Notes: generated from the sequence alone by a model not told the origin. DNA of 64,000 nucleotides from Azonexus sp. (GCA_030696345.1 JAUYSK010000022.1:62001-126000), one strand, 5' to 3'; shown: positions 1 to 10,311, counted from the first letter of the stretch. Made by a program: numbers and translations.

Positions 1-806
1 AGCAGAATGAAGAACACCGTGCCGAGCACCGGGCCGAAGGAAATCCATTGCGCCGCCCAGAATTCGCCGAGTGCCTTGAAGCCACCACCAGCCTTCTTGT
101 TCAGCGTGATGTCGGCGGTGTGTTTCAGCGTCGGGAAATCGTGCGTGAAATTCCAGTAGATATTCGGCGCCAGAATCAACAAGGCCAGCCCGGCCGCCAG
201 CCAGGGCTTGGCCGTGGCCAGTCGGGCCCGGTGAAATGCCAGCAAATGCAGGAAAGCCGCGCCCAGCCAGGCCGCCATTGTGTATTTGGAGAGCAGCCCG
301 AGGCCGCAGACGACGCCGAGCAGCAGCCAGTCGGTCCAGCTGTCGCTATCCAGCGCCCGCAGGTAAGCCCACAGTGCCAGCGCCCAGAACAGGGTGAGCA
401 GCGCATCGGTCGAAACGAAGAGGCCGAGCCAGGCGAACATCGGCAGGGTCAGCACGGCAATGGCCGACCAAAAGGCGGTGCGTTCGTCGTAAAGCCGTCG
501 GGCGATCGCCCAGCAGGCGGCGGCGGCCAGCGGGTAGCAGAGCATGGCCAGTGCCTTGACGCCGAGCAGGCCATCGCCGAAGACCGCAGTCGAAAGCCAG
601 ATCAGCGCAGCAACGCCGGGCGGCTTGGAGAAGTAGCCCCAGTCGAGGTGCTGTGCCCAGGTCCAGTATTGCGCTTCATCAATGTAGAGCGTGATGCCGA
701 GATGCGGCACCACCCAGAAGCGCCAGGCGAGTAGCACGGCGGTCAGGCCGAGCAGGATTTTGCCGCCCGATTTTTCGTTATTTCGGGCGTCTACCGCAGC
801 AGTCAC
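1..806 (-). CDS. ArnT-like GT-C membrane glycosyltransferase, partial
   Basis: The reading frame opens with GTG at 806 and stays open to base 1, so only the N-terminal 268 residues are present. It starts with a hydrophobic segment and then shows the pattern typical of family 39 (PMT/ArnT) enzymes: an acidic loop with YIDEAQYWTW, then GYFSKPPG, followed by several membrane segments. Such enzymes move a sugar from a polyprenyl-phosphate carrier to a lipid or protein acceptor at the periplasmic face. The GTG overlaps the stop of the preceding GT2 gene, and that gene could supply the lipid-linked donor. Whether the acceptor is lipid A, another glycolipid or protein cannot be told. The missing C-terminus lies left of the window. 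Confidence 0.85.
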   Translation of the reverse strand, partial: MTAAVDARNNEKSGGKILLGLTAVLLAWRFWVVPHLGITLYIDEAQYWTWAQHLDWGYFSKPPGVAALIWLSTAVFGDGLLGVKALAMLCYPLAAAACWAIARRLYDERTAFWSAIAVLTLPMFAWLGLFVSTDALLTLFWALALWAYLRALDSDSWTDWLLLGVVCGLGLLSKYTMAAWLGAAFLHLLAFHRARLATAKPWLAAGLALLILAPNIYWNFTHDFPTLKHTADITLNKKAGGGFKALGEFWAAQWISFGPVLGTVFFIL

Positions 807-1813
807 GCCGGCTTGTGCCAACCTTCGTCGGCGGTCAGCGGGCGTTCAGGTCGCGCCGAGTAGGAGCGGATGGTGCCGGATTCAAAATAGATACGAGCCA
901 TCAATTCGGCCAGCACGCCTGTGGTGATGAAATGCACGCCGGCAATCAGGCCGCCGATGGCAACGATCAACAGCGGTCGGCCACCGATGTTTTCACCGAG
1001 ACCGAACTTGACCCAGGCCAGCCAGAGCATGATCAGGCCGGAAAGCGCCGTCAGCCCGAGGCCGATGCCGCCAAAAAAGTGCCCGGGGCGGGCACGGAAA
1101 CGCATGAAGAAATAGACCGCGATCAGATCAAGAATGACCCGGAAGGTGCGCGAAATTCCGTATTTGGAAACGCCGGCGGTGCGCGCGTGGTGCGTCGTTG
1201 GTTCCTGCGCGATGCGGCGCGGTGTCGTCACGGTGGCCAGCCAGGCCGGGATGAAACGGTGCATTTCGCCGTACAGCCGCACGCTCTTGATGACGCTGCC
1301 ACGGAAAGCCTTGAGGCTGCAGCCGTAATCGCGCAGATGCACGCCGGTCATCCGGGCGATCAGTTTGTTGGCGATCTTCGACGGAATCTTGCGCAGGAAC
1401 AGGCCGTCCTGGCGGTTCTGGCGCCAGCCGGCAACCAGGTCGAGGTCTTCGTTCAACAAGCGGGCGACCATGCGCGGGATGTCGATCGGGTCGTTCTGCA
1501 AATCGCCATCCATGGTCACGATCACATCGCCGCGCGCCGCATCAATGCCCGCCTGCATGGCAGCGGTCTGCTTGAAATTTCGCGTCAGTTCGACGATGCG
1601 GACGTGCGAGCCATATTCTTTAGCAGACTGCACGGCACGGTCCACTGTCGCATCGCTGCTGCCGTCATCGACCAGCACCAGTTCCCACGGATTCTCGTAA
1701 CCGACCAGTGCCTCATGCACGCGCTTGACCAGCGGCGCAATGTTGTCTTCCTCGTTGTAAAACGGAACGACAATCGAAAGGCTGTGCGGAGGGATGGAAA
1801 GGGCAGCGCTCAT
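803..1813 (-). CDS. ArnC/DPM1-like polyprenyl-phosphate glycosyltransferase (GT2)
   Basis: A 336-residue protein beginning at ATG 1813; a TTG 18 bases upstream also keeps the frame but is less likely. The GT-A fold shows IVVPFYNEEDN, LVLVDDGSSD and VTMDGDLQNDP, the nucleotide- and metal-binding DxD region of family 2 transferases. Two C-terminal hydrophobic segments (about residues 235-260 and 275-300) fit membrane anchoring as in ArnC and GtrB. The enzyme likely loads a sugar onto undecaprenyl phosphate on the cytoplasmic side for the overlapping ArnT-like gene downstream. No aminoarabinose synthesis genes (arnA, arnB, arnD) are nearby, so the sugar is unknown. Confidence 0.88.
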   Translation of the reverse strand: MSAALSIPPHSLSIVVPFYNEEDNIAPLVKRVHEALVGYENPWELVLVDDGSSDATVDRAVQSAKEYGSHVRIVELTRNFKQTAAMQAGIDAARGDVIVTMDGDLQNDPIDIPRMVARLLNEDLDLVAGWRQNRQDGLFLRKIPSKIANKLIARMTGVHLRDYGCSLKAFRGSVIKSVRLYGEMHRFIPAWLATVTTPRRIAQEPTTHHARTAGVSKYGISRTFRVILDLIAVYFFMRFRARPGHFFGGIGLGLTALSGLIMLWLAWVKFGLGENIGGRPLLIVAIGGLIAGVHFITTGVLAELMARIYFESGTIRSYSARPERPLTADEGWHKPA

Positions 1814-1936
1814 GGGTGAATCCGGCGACAAGTGGCGAAATAAGCGCGCATTTTAACTTGAAACCAGCCGGGGGGCGGGGCGGCGGGCCTTTAATGTAGA
1901 ATTCAGCCCTTACGAAACCAGCAAGGAATCAACAGC

Positions 1937-2509
1937 ATGCTGCTGATGATCGACAATTACGACAGCTTCACCTACAACATCGTCCAGTATTTTGGCGAGT
2001 TGGGGCAGGAGGTTCAGGTCTTCCGCAATGACGCCATTACCGTTGCCGACATTGCTCGTCTCAAGCCCGAATATCTGGTCATTTCGCCCGGCCCCTGCGC
2101 GCCGGCTCAGGCCGGTATCTCGCTGGCGGCAATCCGCGAATTTGCCGGCAAGATCCCGCTGCTCGGTGTCTGCCTCGGTCACCAGTCGATTGGCGAAGCC
2201 TTCGGCGGCAAGATCGTGCACGCCAAGCAATTGATGCACGGCAAGGTTTCTGCGGTGCACCACAAAAATGAAGGTGTTTTCAAAGGCCTGCCCAATCCGC
2301 TGACCTGCACCCGCTACCACTCGCTGGCCATCGAGCGCGCCAGTCTGCCAGACTGCCTCGATATCACCGCCTGGTCCGACGACGGCGAAATCATGGGCGT
2401 TCGCCACAAGACGCTGGCCGTTGAAGGTGTCCAGTTCCACCCCGAATCCATCCTGACCGAACGCGGTCACGACCTGCTCAAGAACTTTTTGGACGAATTC
2501 AAAAAATGA
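1937..2509 (+). CDS. trpG: Anthranilate synthase component II (glutamine amidotransferase)
   Basis: A 190-residue class I glutamine amidotransferase, usual length for TrpG/PabA. The catalytic triad is visible: Cys79 in GVCLGHQ, and His168 and Glu170 in QFHPES. It opens with [14 protein letters not shown], the family signature. It releases ammonia from glutamine for TrpE, which makes anthranilate from chorismate; TrpG often also serves PabB in folate synthesis. It is the first gene of a coupled trpGDC unit, its TGA overlapping the ATG of trpD. trpE is not immediately upstream, where a divergent glycosyltransferase gene lies instead. Confidence 0.97.
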   Translation: MLLMIDNYDSFTYNIVQYFGELGQEVQVFRNDAITVADIARLKPEYLVISPGPCAPAQAGISLAAIREFAGKIPLLGVCLGHQSIGEAFGGKIVHAKQLMHGKVSAVHHKNEGVFKGLPNPLTCTRYHSLAIERASLPDCLDITAWSDDGEIMGVRHKTLAVEGVQFHPESILTERGHDLLKNFLDEFKK

Positions 2510-3528
2510 CCCCGCAAGCCGCCCTCCAGCGTGTCATCGAACACCGCGAAATCTTCCACGACGAAATGGTCTCGTTGATGCAGCAGATCATGGGTGGCGA
2601 AGTCACGCCCGTGATGATCGCTGCCATCATCATCGGCCTGCGCGTCAAGAAAGAAACCATCGGCGAAATTGCTGCCGCGGCCACGGTGATGCGCGAGTTG
2701 TCTACTAAAGTGGAGCTGGCCGATACCAGCCGTCTGGTTGATACCTGCGGCACCGGCGGTGATGGCGCGCACACCTTCAATATTTCCACCGCTGCGATGT
2801 TCGTTGCGGCAGCCGTCGGGGCGCAGATCGCCAAGCATGGCGGGCGTTCCGTTTCCAGTCAGTCGGGCAGCGCCGATGTGCTGGAGGCGCTCGGCGTCAA
2901 TATCAACCTTCAGCCGGCGCAGGTTGCACAATGCATCGCCGAAACCGGCGTCGGTTTCATGTTTGCCCCCAACCACCACAGCGCCATGAAACATGCCGCG
3001 CCGGTTCGCCGCGAACTCGGTGTGCGTACGCTGTTCAATATTCTCGGCCCGCTGACTAATCCTGCCGGCGCGCCACAACAGGTGATGGGCGTCTTTCACC
3101 CCGATCTGGTCGGTATTCAGGTGCGCGTGCTGCAGCGTCTGGGCAGTACCCGGGCGCTCACCGTCTTCGGTCGCGAAGGGCTGGACGAAATTTCCATCTC
3201 CGGCCGTACGCTGATTGGCGAACTGAAGGATGGTCGCGTCAGCGAATACGAAGTTCATCCGGAAGAGTTCAATCTGCCGGTGCATGACCCGAAATCGCTG
3301 CAGGTCGCCAACGTCGAAGCCTCGAAAGCCATGTTGCTTGGCGCCCTCGATAACAAGCTCGGCGCCGCCCGCGACATCGTCGCCCTCAATGCCGGGGCCA
3401 GCATCTACGTCAGCGGTCAGGCTGAAACGCTGGCCGATGGCGTGGACAAAGCCTTCGAAGCCATAGCCGCCGGCGCCGCCCGTGCCAAGCTTGAGCAGTT
3501 TGTTAACTGTACGAAGCGGTTCGTATGA
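2506..3528 (+). CDS. trpD: Anthranilate phosphoribosyltransferase
   Basis: A 340-residue protein of normal TrpD length. It carries the phosphoribosyl-pyrophosphate loop [17 protein letters not shown], the following [21 protein letters not shown] segment, and the [11 protein letters not shown] stretch characteristic of the family. It joins anthranilate to PRPP in the second step of tryptophan synthesis. Its ATG overlaps the trpG stop and its TGA overlaps the trpC start, each by 4 bases, pointing to translational coupling across the three genes. Confidence 0.97.
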   Translation: MTPQAALQRVIEHREIFHDEMVSLMQQIMGGEVTPVMIAAIIIGLRVKKETIGEIAAAATVMRELSTKVELADTSRLVDTCGTGGDGAHTFNISTAAMFVAAAVGAQIAKHGGRSVSSQSGSADVLEALGVNINLQPAQVAQCIAETGVGFMFAPNHHSAMKHAAPVRRELGVRTLFNILGPLTNPAGAPQQVMGVFHPDLVGIQVRVLQRLGSTRALTVFGREGLDEISISGRTLIGELKDGRVSEYEVHPEEFNLPVHDPKSLQVANVEASKAMLLGALDNKLGAARDIVALNAGASIYVSGQAETLADGVDKAFEAIAAGAARAKLEQFVNCTKRFV

Positions 3529-4313
3529 GTGACATCCTCAACAAAATCATCGCCACCAAGCGTGATGAGATCGCCGCAGCGCTGATTGTCAAATCCCTGG
3601 CTGCGGTTGAAGCTGAAGCAGCAACCCAACTAGCGCCACGTGACTTCGTCGGTGCCATCCGCCAGAAGATTGCCTGCGGTCAACCGGCGGTCATTGCCGA
3701 AATCAAGAAGGCCAGCCCCTCGAAAGGCGTCATTCGCCCGGACTTCCATCCGGCCGAAATTGCACTAAGTTATCAAACGCACGGAGCGGCCTGCCTTTCC
3801 GTGCTAACCGACCGCCAGTATTTCCAGGGCGCCCCGGAATATCTGCAAGCAGCCCGTGCCGCCTGCACCTTGCCAGTGCTGCGTAAAGACTTCATGGTCG
3901 ACCGCTACCAGGTGGCCGAAGCCCGCGCCATGGGGGCGGATTGCATCCTGCTGATCGCCGCCGCGCTGACATTCAAGGAAATGCAGGAGCTCGAAGCGCA
4001 AGCCTACAACCACGGCATGGCGGTGCTGGTCGAAGTTCATAACGGCGAAGAACTCGACGCCGCCCTGCAACTGAAAACTCCGCTGCTCGGCATCAATAAC
4101 CGCAACCTGCGTACCTTTGAAGTGACGCTGGATACAACACTTGGGCTGCTCCAGCGAATTCCGGCTGATCGCATCGTCGTCACCGAAAGCGGCATCGTCA
4201 CGCCGGAAGACGTAACGCTGATGCGGGCCAACAAGGTCGAATCCTTCCTGGTTGGCGAAGCTTTCATGCGTGCGCCAGAGCCGGGTGTAGAGCTGGCTCG
4301 GCTGTTTGCCTGA
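3525..4313 (+). CDS. trpC: Indole-3-glycerol phosphate synthase
   Basis: A 262-residue TIM-barrel protein of the monofunctional TrpC type; there is no fused TrpF domain. Recognisable segments are [17 protein letters not shown] (substrate-binding Lys), [36 protein letters not shown] and [11 protein letters not shown], with VGEAFMR near the end. It closes the indole ring from carboxyphenylamino-deoxyribulose phosphate. It is last in trpGDC and overlaps trpD by 4 bases. No clear terminator follows it before the porin gene. Confidence 0.97.
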   Translation: MSDILNKIIATKRDEIAAALIVKSLAAVEAEAATQLAPRDFVGAIRQKIACGQPAVIAEIKKASPSKGVIRPDFHPAEIALSYQTHGAACLSVLTDRQYFQGAPEYLQAARAACTLPVLRKDFMVDRYQVAEARAMGADCILLIAAALTFKEMQELEAQAYNHGMAVLVEVHNGEELDAALQLKTPLLGINNRNLRTFEVTLDTTLGLLQRIPADRIVVTESGIVTPEDVTLMRANKVESFLVGEAFMRAPEPGVELARLFA

Positions 4314-4372
4314 TTCGTGTTGCGCCGAAACAACAAAGCTTTGCTGAATCACTCCATTGCACCAAACACACG

Positions 4373-4402
4373 TTGCTAGGGTCTTTCGCTCTTTGCGACA
4401 AT
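4373..4402 (+). promoter_or_regulatory. Possible sigma-70 promoter of the porin gene
   Basis: TTGCTA at 4373-4378 and GACAAT at 4397-4402 are separated by 18 bases, about 85 bases ahead of the porin ATG. The hexamers are imperfect, so this is only a plausible candidate. The 173-base gap has no other gene. Confidence 0.3.
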
Positions 4403-4486
4403 CGCTCCAACTTCTCAATCCGAGAGGTAAAGCTTAATCGGCTCGCAAGAACAGATTAAAAACTAACCACTAAGGAGATTTTCAAG

Positions 4487-5608
4487 ATGCAAAAGAAAAT
4501 TATCGCTCTGGCCATTGCTGGTCTGGCTTCTACCGCTGCTTTCGCCCAATCCAACGTTACCATCTACGGTATCGCTGACTACGGCTATTCCTACCGTACC
4601 GATTCCACCGCTAACGGCCCGCGTAACGGTGACCGTTCTGCTGGTCAGTTCAACGCCGGCCAGGCTGCTGGTAGCCGCATCGGTTTCAAGGGTGTTGAAG
4701 ATCTGGGCAACGGCCTGAAGGCTGTTTTCCTGGTTGAGCAAGGTCTGAACATCGATACCACCACGGGTGATGTCAATGCCAACGCCAACAACATCGCTTT
4801 CGTTCGCCAAGCTTACGGTGGTTTGACCGGTGGTTTCGGTACCGTTGTTGGTGGTCGTCTCTACTCCCCGCACTTCACCCTGGTTTCCTCTCTGGATCCG
4901 TTCGGTCGTGGTACGGTTGGTACCTACGCTAACACCTACGGTGGTGGCTTGTTTGATCCGACCCGCGTGAACAACGCTGTTGCCTACGTTTCCCCGTCCT
5001 TTGGTGGTTTCGTGGTGACCGCTGCTTATTCTAACGGCGCCTTGGCAAACGACAGTGTTGTCAGCAATGCTTACAACGACACCGTTTATGCTCTGTTGGG
5101 TCGCTACACGGCTGGTCCGGTTGATGTCGGTGTCAACTACCACTACATCGCTGCTGGCTCCACCGCTGGCCCGACTATCGCTGGCCTTGATACTGTCAAG
5201 TCGGTTCAGAACATCACCATCGGTGGTTCGTTCGATGCCAAGGTTGTCAAGATTGCTGGTTGGTATTCCAACAACGTTCAAGACAACGTTACCGGTGTTT
5301 CAGATGCCAAGATCGACAACTGGATGATTGGCGCAACCGTGCCGGTTGGCAAGTTTGCAATCAAGGCTTCCTACAACTTCTCTGATGGCAACCGTGCCGC
5401 TGGTGGTAACGCTCAGCAACTGGCTTTTGGTGCTGACTACAACCTGTCCAAGCGTACCAAGCTTTACACCGCCTACGCTAAGATCGACAATGATAGCTCC
5501 AACGGCTCTACCCCGTTGGTTCGCCGTGCAGCAGTGGTTGGCGATGCCGTCAATACCGGTGGCACCTTCCAAGAAGGCTTCCAGATTGGTATGAATCACT
5601 CCTTCTAA
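4487..5608 (+). CDS. Gram-negative general porin (betaproteobacterial Porin_4 type)
   Basis: A 373-residue outer-membrane protein. The N-terminus is a clear Sec signal peptide with cleavage after AAFA, and the mature protein begins with SNVTIYGIADYGYSY, the usual start of beta-class trimeric porins. SRIGFKGVEDLGNGLKAVF and a C-terminal Phe (GMNHSF), the Bam recognition signal, also fit. The gene has a strong AAGGAG ribosome site and codon use typical of a highly expressed gene. It diffuses small hydrophilic solutes across the outer membrane; ion preference cannot be judged. It stands alone between trpC and a strong terminator. Confidence 0.96.
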   Translation: MQKKIIALAIAGLASTAAFAQSNVTIYGIADYGYSYRTDSTANGPRNGDRSAGQFNAGQAAGSRIGFKGVEDLGNGLKAVFLVEQGLNIDTTTGDVNANANNIAFVRQAYGGLTGGFGTVVGGRLYSPHFTLVSSLDPFGRGTVGTYANTYGGGLFDPTRVNNAVAYVSPSFGGFVVTAAYSNGALANDSVVSNAYNDTVYALLGRYTAGPVDVGVNYHYIAAGSTAGPTIAGLDTVKSVQNITIGGSFDAKVVKIAGWYSNNVQDNVTGVSDAKIDNWMIGATVPVGKFAIKASYNFSDGNRAAGGNAQQLAFGADYNLSKRTKLYTAYAKIDNDSSNGSTPLVRRAAVVGDAVNTGGTFQEGFQIGMNHSF

Positions 5609-5632
5609 TTTGACTCAGGTCAGTTAGTACTT

Positions 5633-5660
5633 AAAACAGGCGCTTCGGCGCCTGTTTTTA
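5633..5660 (+). terminator. Rho-independent terminator after the porin gene
   Basis: Perfect 11-bp stem (5633-5643 with 5648-5658) with a TTCG loop, then a T run. It lies 24 bases past the porin stop. Confidence 0.93.
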
Positions 5661-5716
5661 TTTGTGCTCGGCATGTTTGTGAACATGAAAAAGCCCCGGA
5701 TCATCCGTGCAAAATA

Positions 5717-5734
5717 GGGGACAGACCACGGTTT
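5717..5734 (+). repeat. Left arm of inverted repeat around the RAYT gene
   Basis: GGGGACAGACCACGGTTT here is the exact reverse complement of 6510-6527. The pair brackets the transposase gene at 5777-6490, as expected for REP-type sequences handled by RAYTs. Confidence 0.85.
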
Positions 5735-5776
5735 TTGGTGTTAATCTAACTCATCATCTTCGTAACGAGTTGATCT

Positions 5777-6490
5777 ATGCCCCGTCGCCCTCGCCTTTGC
5801 GTCCCTGAAGTTCCTGTTCATATTATCCAGCGCGGTAATAACCGTCAGGCGTGTTTTTTTGCCGACGAAGATTACAGATTCTATCTGGATTGGCTGGCCG
5901 ACTATGCCGCCAAGACCAGTTGCCAGATTCATTCCTATGTTTTGATGACCAATCATGTGCATTTGCTTCTGTCGTCAAAGACGACGAACGGCACAGGGGA
6001 TTTGATGAAGGCGCTAGGGCAGCGCTATGTTCAATACATCAATCGCGTTTATCGGCGTAGCGGGACGTTGTGGGAGGGGCGCTATCGTTCTTGTTTGACG
6101 CAGGAAGAAACGTATCTTCTAACCTGCCAGCGCTATATCGAGTTGAATCCAGTGCGCGCGGGAATGGTTGAGCATCCGGCAGATTATCGGTGGTCAAGCT
6201 ATCGGGCGAATGCTGAAGGAGCGGAAAATCCACTGATTACTCCGCATCCGTGTTACCTGGGCTTGGGTGCTACGGAACAGGATCGTCTGTCAGCGTATCG
6301 TGAGTTGTTTCGCCATGAACTCGAACCTGGGGCGTTAGACGCTATTCGCAAGGCGACGAATGGAAATTTCGCTTTGGGGGACTCGCGGTTTGCCGATCAG
6401 ATTGCGTCGGTATTGGGCCGGCGAGTTACGCCAGGTATCTCGGGGCGGCCGCGTAGTGTTGTGCAGATGGATGATGTGGGTATTGCGTAA
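5777..6490 (+). CDS. REP-associated tyrosine transposase (RAYT, Y1 family)
   Basis: A 237-residue Y1-type HUH transposase. It starts with PRRPRLCVPEVPVHIIQRGNN, typical of RAYTs (TnpA-REP), and has the metal-binding HUH motif His60-Val-His62 in MTNHVHLLL. The segment YINRVYRRSGTLWEGRYRS probably carries the nucleophilic tyrosine region, and ELNPVRAGMV with YRWSSY follows. RAYTs are single-copy domesticated relatives of IS200/IS605 transposases that cut and join REP hairpins. The gene looks intact, with no stop or frameshift, and lies between a perfect 18-bp inverted repeat (5717-5734 and 6510-6527). Its own promoter is not obvious. Confidence 0.93.
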   Translation: MPRRPRLCVPEVPVHIIQRGNNRQACFFADEDYRFYLDWLADYAAKTSCQIHSYVLMTNHVHLLLSSKTTNGTGDLMKALGQRYVQYINRVYRRSGTLWEGRYRSCLTQEETYLLTCQRYIELNPVRAGMVEHPADYRWSSYRANAEGAENPLITPHPCYLGLGATEQDRLSAYRELFRHELEPGALDAIRKATNGNFALGDSRFADQIASVLGRRVTPGISGRPRSVVQMDDVGIA

Positions 6491-6509
6491 CAACTCTTTA
6501 CGGCCGTAT

Positions 6510-6527
6510 AAACCGTGGTCTGTCCCC
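6510..6527 (+). repeat. Right arm of inverted repeat around the RAYT gene
   Basis: Exact reverse complement of 5717-5734, beginning 19 bases after the transposase stop codon. Confidence 0.85.
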
Positions 6528-6555
6528 GGTTTTCCAGGGTCTGTCCCCGGTTTTC
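6517..6555 (+). repeat. Tandem direct repeat overlapping the right RAYT arm
   Basis: The 18-base unit GGTCTGTCCCCGGTTTTC occurs at 6517-6534 and again at 6538-6555, a 21-base period. A weaker echo (GTCCCGGTTTTCGGG) follows. These look like REP-type half-sites recognised by the adjacent RAYT. Confidence 0.75.
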
Positions 6556-6603
6556 GTGTCCCGGTTTTCGGGTATTGGCCGACCTGATCTCCAAGCCCCG
6601 TCC

Positions 6604-7722
6604 TTAGTCGACCAGAATCAGATTGTCCCGGTGGATGATTTCCGGTTCGTCGACATAGCCGAGAATGCTTTCAATCTCCGGCGTTGATTTGCGGGCGATC
6701 AGGCGGGCTTCGCCACTGCCGTAGTTGCTCAGGCCGCGGGCGATTTCCTTGCCTTCCGATGTCATGCAGGCAACCACGGCGCCGCGCTCGAATTCGCCTT
6801 CGGCGGCAATCACACCAATTGGCAGCAGGCTTTTTCCGGTTTTCAGGGCGTTGACCGCACCATTGTCCAGAATCAGGCGGCCAGCCAACAGCAAATGATC
6901 AGCCAGCCATTGCTTGCGGGCAGCGAGTGGCTGGGTCTGCGAGATAAGCAGGGTGCCGACGGATTCACCGTTGGCCAGACGGATGATAGTGTCGATTTCA
7001 TGGCCGCTGGCGATGGCGGTGTGGGCGCCACTGCGGGCGGCGCGCTTGGCGGCGATGACCTTGGTGATCATGCCGCCCTTGCCGATCGAACTGCCGGCAC
7101 CGCCAGCCATGGCTTCGAGCGTTTCGTCGCCCGCCGTGGCTTCGCTGATCAGCGTGGCGTTCGGGTCTTTTCGCGGGTCGGCGGTGAACAGACCGATCTG
7201 GTCAGTCAGGATGATCAGGGCTTCGGCTTCGATCAGGTTTGCAACCAGGGCGCCGAGCGTATCGTTGTCACCGAACTTGATTTCGTCGGTAACGACAGTG
7301 TCGTTCTCGTTGATGATTGGCACGACGCCAAGTTGAAGCAGCGTAGTCAGGGTCGAGCGGGCATTCAGATAACGTTTGCGGTCGGCTAGGTCGTCGTGGG
7401 TGAGCAGAATCTGCGCTGTGTGCAGGCCATGTTTGGCAAAAGCTGCTTCGTAGACCTGAACCAGCCCCATCTGGCCAACTGCTGCAGCGGCTTGCAGTTC
7501 GTGTACCGACTTCGGGCGCTTGGCCCAGCCCAGGCGCTGCATGCCACAGGCAATGGCACCAGATGATACGAGCACAACTTCCTTGCCCTGCTGGCGTAGA
7601 ACACTGATCTGCCGTGCCCAGTCGTCGATGGCCACGAGATCGAGACCGGCACCGTTATTGGTAACCAGTGCCGAGCCGACTTTGACGACGAGGCGTTTGG
7701 CGGTGGCGAGGCGGGTTGTCAT
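6604..7722 (-). CDS. proB: Glutamate 5-kinase with PUA domain
   Basis: A 372-residue protein: an amino acid kinase domain (about 1-260, [16 protein letters not shown] at the start, IINENDTV and KFGDNDTL in the middle, GKGGMITK near the end of the domain) followed by a C-terminal PUA domain (about 275-355). It phosphorylates glutamate in the first step of proline synthesis. The ATG overlaps the stop of hepT by 4 bases, so it is probably translated from the long rplU-rpmA-obgE transcript or from an internal promoter. proA is not in the window. Confidence 0.97.
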   Translation of the reverse strand: MTTRLATAKRLVVKVGSALVTNNGAGLDLVAIDDWARQISVLRQQGKEVVLVSSGAIACGMQRLGWAKRPKSVHELQAAAAVGQMGLVQVYEAAFAKHGLHTAQILLTHDDLADRKRYLNARSTLTTLLQLGVVPIINENDTVVTDEIKFGDNDTLGALVANLIEAEALIILTDQIGLFTADPRKDPNATLISEATAGDETLEAMAGGAGSSIGKGGMITKVIAAKRAARSGAHTAIASGHEIDTIIRLANGESVGTLLISQTQPLAARKQWLADHLLLAGRLILDNGAVNALKTGKSLLPIGVIAAEGEFERGAVVACMTSEGKEIARGLSNYGSGEARLIARKSTPEIESILGYVDEPEIIHRDNLILVD

Positions 7723-8063
7723 GGTTGTGTGTCGATGTGTTCGGAAAGCGCTTGGCGCAAGGGTTGCAGGTGATGATTCAGGATGTTCCAGATCAGCTCA
7801 TGATCAAGGCCAAGGTATTCATGGGCGAGTTGGTTCCGGAATCCTGCGATCTGGCGCCAACGAATGGTTGGGTGGGTCATTTCCAAGTGTTCAACACCGT
7901 AATCCTTGAAGGATTGTCCAATAATTTCGAGGTTGCGCAGAAGGGCATCGCGAGCGAGGCGGTTTTCCAGAAAGCCCTGCTTGTCGAGCAATGGCAGTTG
8001 TTCCGCAATGAAGTCAATGCAATCGAGGGCATGAATCAGAAAAATGCGCCGATCCGGTGTCAT
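7719..8063 (-). CDS. hepT: HepT-like toxin (DUF86/HEPN)
   Basis: A 114-residue helical HEPN protein. It carries the family motif RX4HXY as Arg76, His81 and Tyr83 in RNQLAHEY, which in characterised HepT proteins is the RNase active site and the site of AMPylation by MntA. The ATG overlaps the stop of mntA and the TGA overlaps the ATG of proB, each by 4 bases. The partner, order and motifs make a complete MntA/HepT toxin-antitoxin pair very likely. It is unusual that the toxin gene feeds directly into a biosynthetic gene. Confidence 0.9.
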   Translation of the reverse strand: MTPDRRIFLIHALDCIDFIAEQLPLLDKQGFLENRLARDALLRNLEIIGQSFKDYGVEHLEMTHPTIRWRQIAGFRNQLAHEYLGLDHELIWNILNHHLQPLRQALSEHIDTQP

Positions 8064-8350
8064 AACGAGCGGGCTTCGTTAAGTATGCGATCTTTCAAGT
8101 AGGGTGACAGCCCGCCATCCGATACGACATCGACAGTGCGGCCCAGAATTTTTTCAGCGTCTTCCTTCAGATCGATCAGGTCAAACAGTGAAGCGCCATC
8201 ACGGAAATGTACCAGCAAGTCGACATCGCTTTGCTCATTGGCTTCGCCACGAGCCACCGAGCCGAAAACACGGACGTTTTCGGCTTTGCATCGGTCGGCG
8301 AGGGCGATCAAGGCCTCTCTTTTGGCGCGAAGTTGTTCGAGTGTCAGCAT
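8060..8350 (-). CDS. mntA: MntA-like nucleotidyltransferase antitoxin
   Basis: A 96-residue minimal nucleotidyltransferase with the motif GSX10DXD (Gly30-Ser31, Asp42, Asp44) and a C-terminal acidic stretch, DVVSDGGLSP. MntA antitoxins neutralise HepT by transferring AMP groups from ATP to the toxin's tyrosine. It starts two bases after the obgE stop codon and overlaps hepT by 4 bases. The sequence does not itself show that the pair is active, but both active sites are intact. Confidence 0.9.
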   Translation of the reverse strand: MLTLEQLRAKREALIALADRCKAENVRVFGSVARGEANEQSDVDLLVHFRDGASLFDLIDLKEDAEKILGRTVDVVSDGGLSPYLKDRILNEARSL

Positions 8351-8352
8351 GT

Positions 8353-9450
<1,098 letters not shown>

Positions 9451-9496
9451 CTACATCCGCTAGGGATAGCGTCGCCGAAAATCCGACGACATAAAT

Positions 9497-9527
9497 TAAA
9501 AAGCCCTATCCGGCGGATAGGGCTTTT
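9497..9527 (-). terminator. Terminator or attenuator between rpmA and obgE
   Basis: Perfect 13-bp stem (9499-9511 with 9515-9527), 3-base loop, then a T-rich run on the minus strand. It should reduce transcription from the ribosomal protein genes into obgE. Confidence 0.85.
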
Positions 9528-9545
9528 GGTTCCGCCGTGCCGAAT

Positions 9546-9809
9546 TTATTCAGCGGCCGGAATGATGATCACGGTGCGACGCTTCTTCGCGCCCTTGATG
9601 GCGAACTGAACGACACCATCCTTCAGTGCGAACAGGGTGTGATCCTTGCCGCAGCCGACGTTGTCGCCCGGGTGGAATTCAGTGCCGCGCTGGCGAACGA
9701 GGATGTTGCCAGCCAGAACGAATTGACCGCCGTAACGCTTGACGCCCAGTCGCTGGGAATGTGAGTCGCGGCCGTTACGTGAACTACCGCCTGCTTTCTT
9801 GTGTGCCAT
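9546..9809 (-). CDS. rpmA: 50S ribosomal protein L27
   Basis: 87 residues starting [20 protein letters not shown], the invariant L27 N-terminus that reaches toward the peptidyl transferase centre. There is no N-terminal extension of the kind that is cleaved in Firmicutes. It lies 17 bases downstream of rplU. Confidence 0.98.
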   Translation of the reverse strand: MAHKKAGGSSRNGRDSHSQRLGVKRYGGQFVLAGNILVRQRGTEFHPGDNVGCGKDHTLFALKDGVVQFAIKGAKKRRTVIIIPAAE

Positions 9810-9826
9810 TTATTAGCTCCTTGAAC

Positions 9827-10138
9827 TTAAGCCGCGATCGCGTCGATGCGCAATTCGGTGTAGTTCTGACGATGGCCTTGATGCTTCTGGTAGTGCTTAC
9901 GACGGCGCATCTTGAAGATCTTGACCTTGTCATGGCGACCGTGAGAAATCACGGTGCATTTGACGGTGGCGCCAGCAAGGAAGGGGGCGCCGATCTGTAC
10001 CGACTCACCTTCGCCTACCATCAGGATCTGGTCAAGGGTAACTTCTGCGCCAACGTCTGCCGGTATCTGTTCTACTTTAAGTTTTAGACCTGTGGTAACG
10101 CGATACTGCTTACCACCGGTTTTTATGACCGCATACAT
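9827..10138 (-). CDS. rplU: 50S ribosomal protein L21
   Basis: 103 residues, starting [14 protein letters not shown], with the conserved [23 protein letters not shown] segment that contacts 23S rRNA (split here only by length limits). First gene of the rplU-rpmA-obgE unit, with a near-consensus promoter upstream. Confidence 0.98.
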   Translation of the reverse strand: MYAVIKTGGKQYRVTTGLKLKVEQIPADVGAEVTLDQILMVGEGESVQIGAPFLAGATVKCTVISHGRHDKVKIFKMRRRKHYQKHQGHRQNYTELRIDAIAA

Positions 10139-10185
10139 GGGTTGGACTCCGAAAATAATACAAAGGGTGCTACAAAGAACCGCGC

Positions 10186-10213
10186 ATTATACGGAAAATC
10201 TCAGCGAAGTCAA
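10186..10213 (-). promoter_or_regulatory. Sigma-70 promoter of rplU-rpmA-obgE
   Basis: On the minus strand, TTGACT (10213-10208) and TATAAT (10191-10186) are 16 bases apart, near-consensus, about 48 bases ahead of the rplU start codon. Confidence 0.88.
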
Positions 10214-10311
10214 AGCCTTGACGTGTCGTTGTGGTAAACTTTCGCGCTTTAAACATACCATCTCCCCCGTTCCTCTCACTGAGGGCGAAGGGAGCGAACC
10301 AGGAGCTACTC

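Noticed and set aside
815..1819. Open frame of 334 codons on the plus strand
   Set aside because: It is antisense to the GT2 gene, with His/Asp-rich low-complexity text and no domain; a GC-rich shadow frame.
4463..5281. 272-codon frame antisense to the porin
   Set aside because: Thr/Ser/Val-rich mirror of a biased, highly expressed gene; no independent evidence.
10231..10311. Longer N-terminus of the FKBP protein from GTG
   Set aside because: Adds residues unrelated to FKBP, while ATG 10312 has a good AGGAG.
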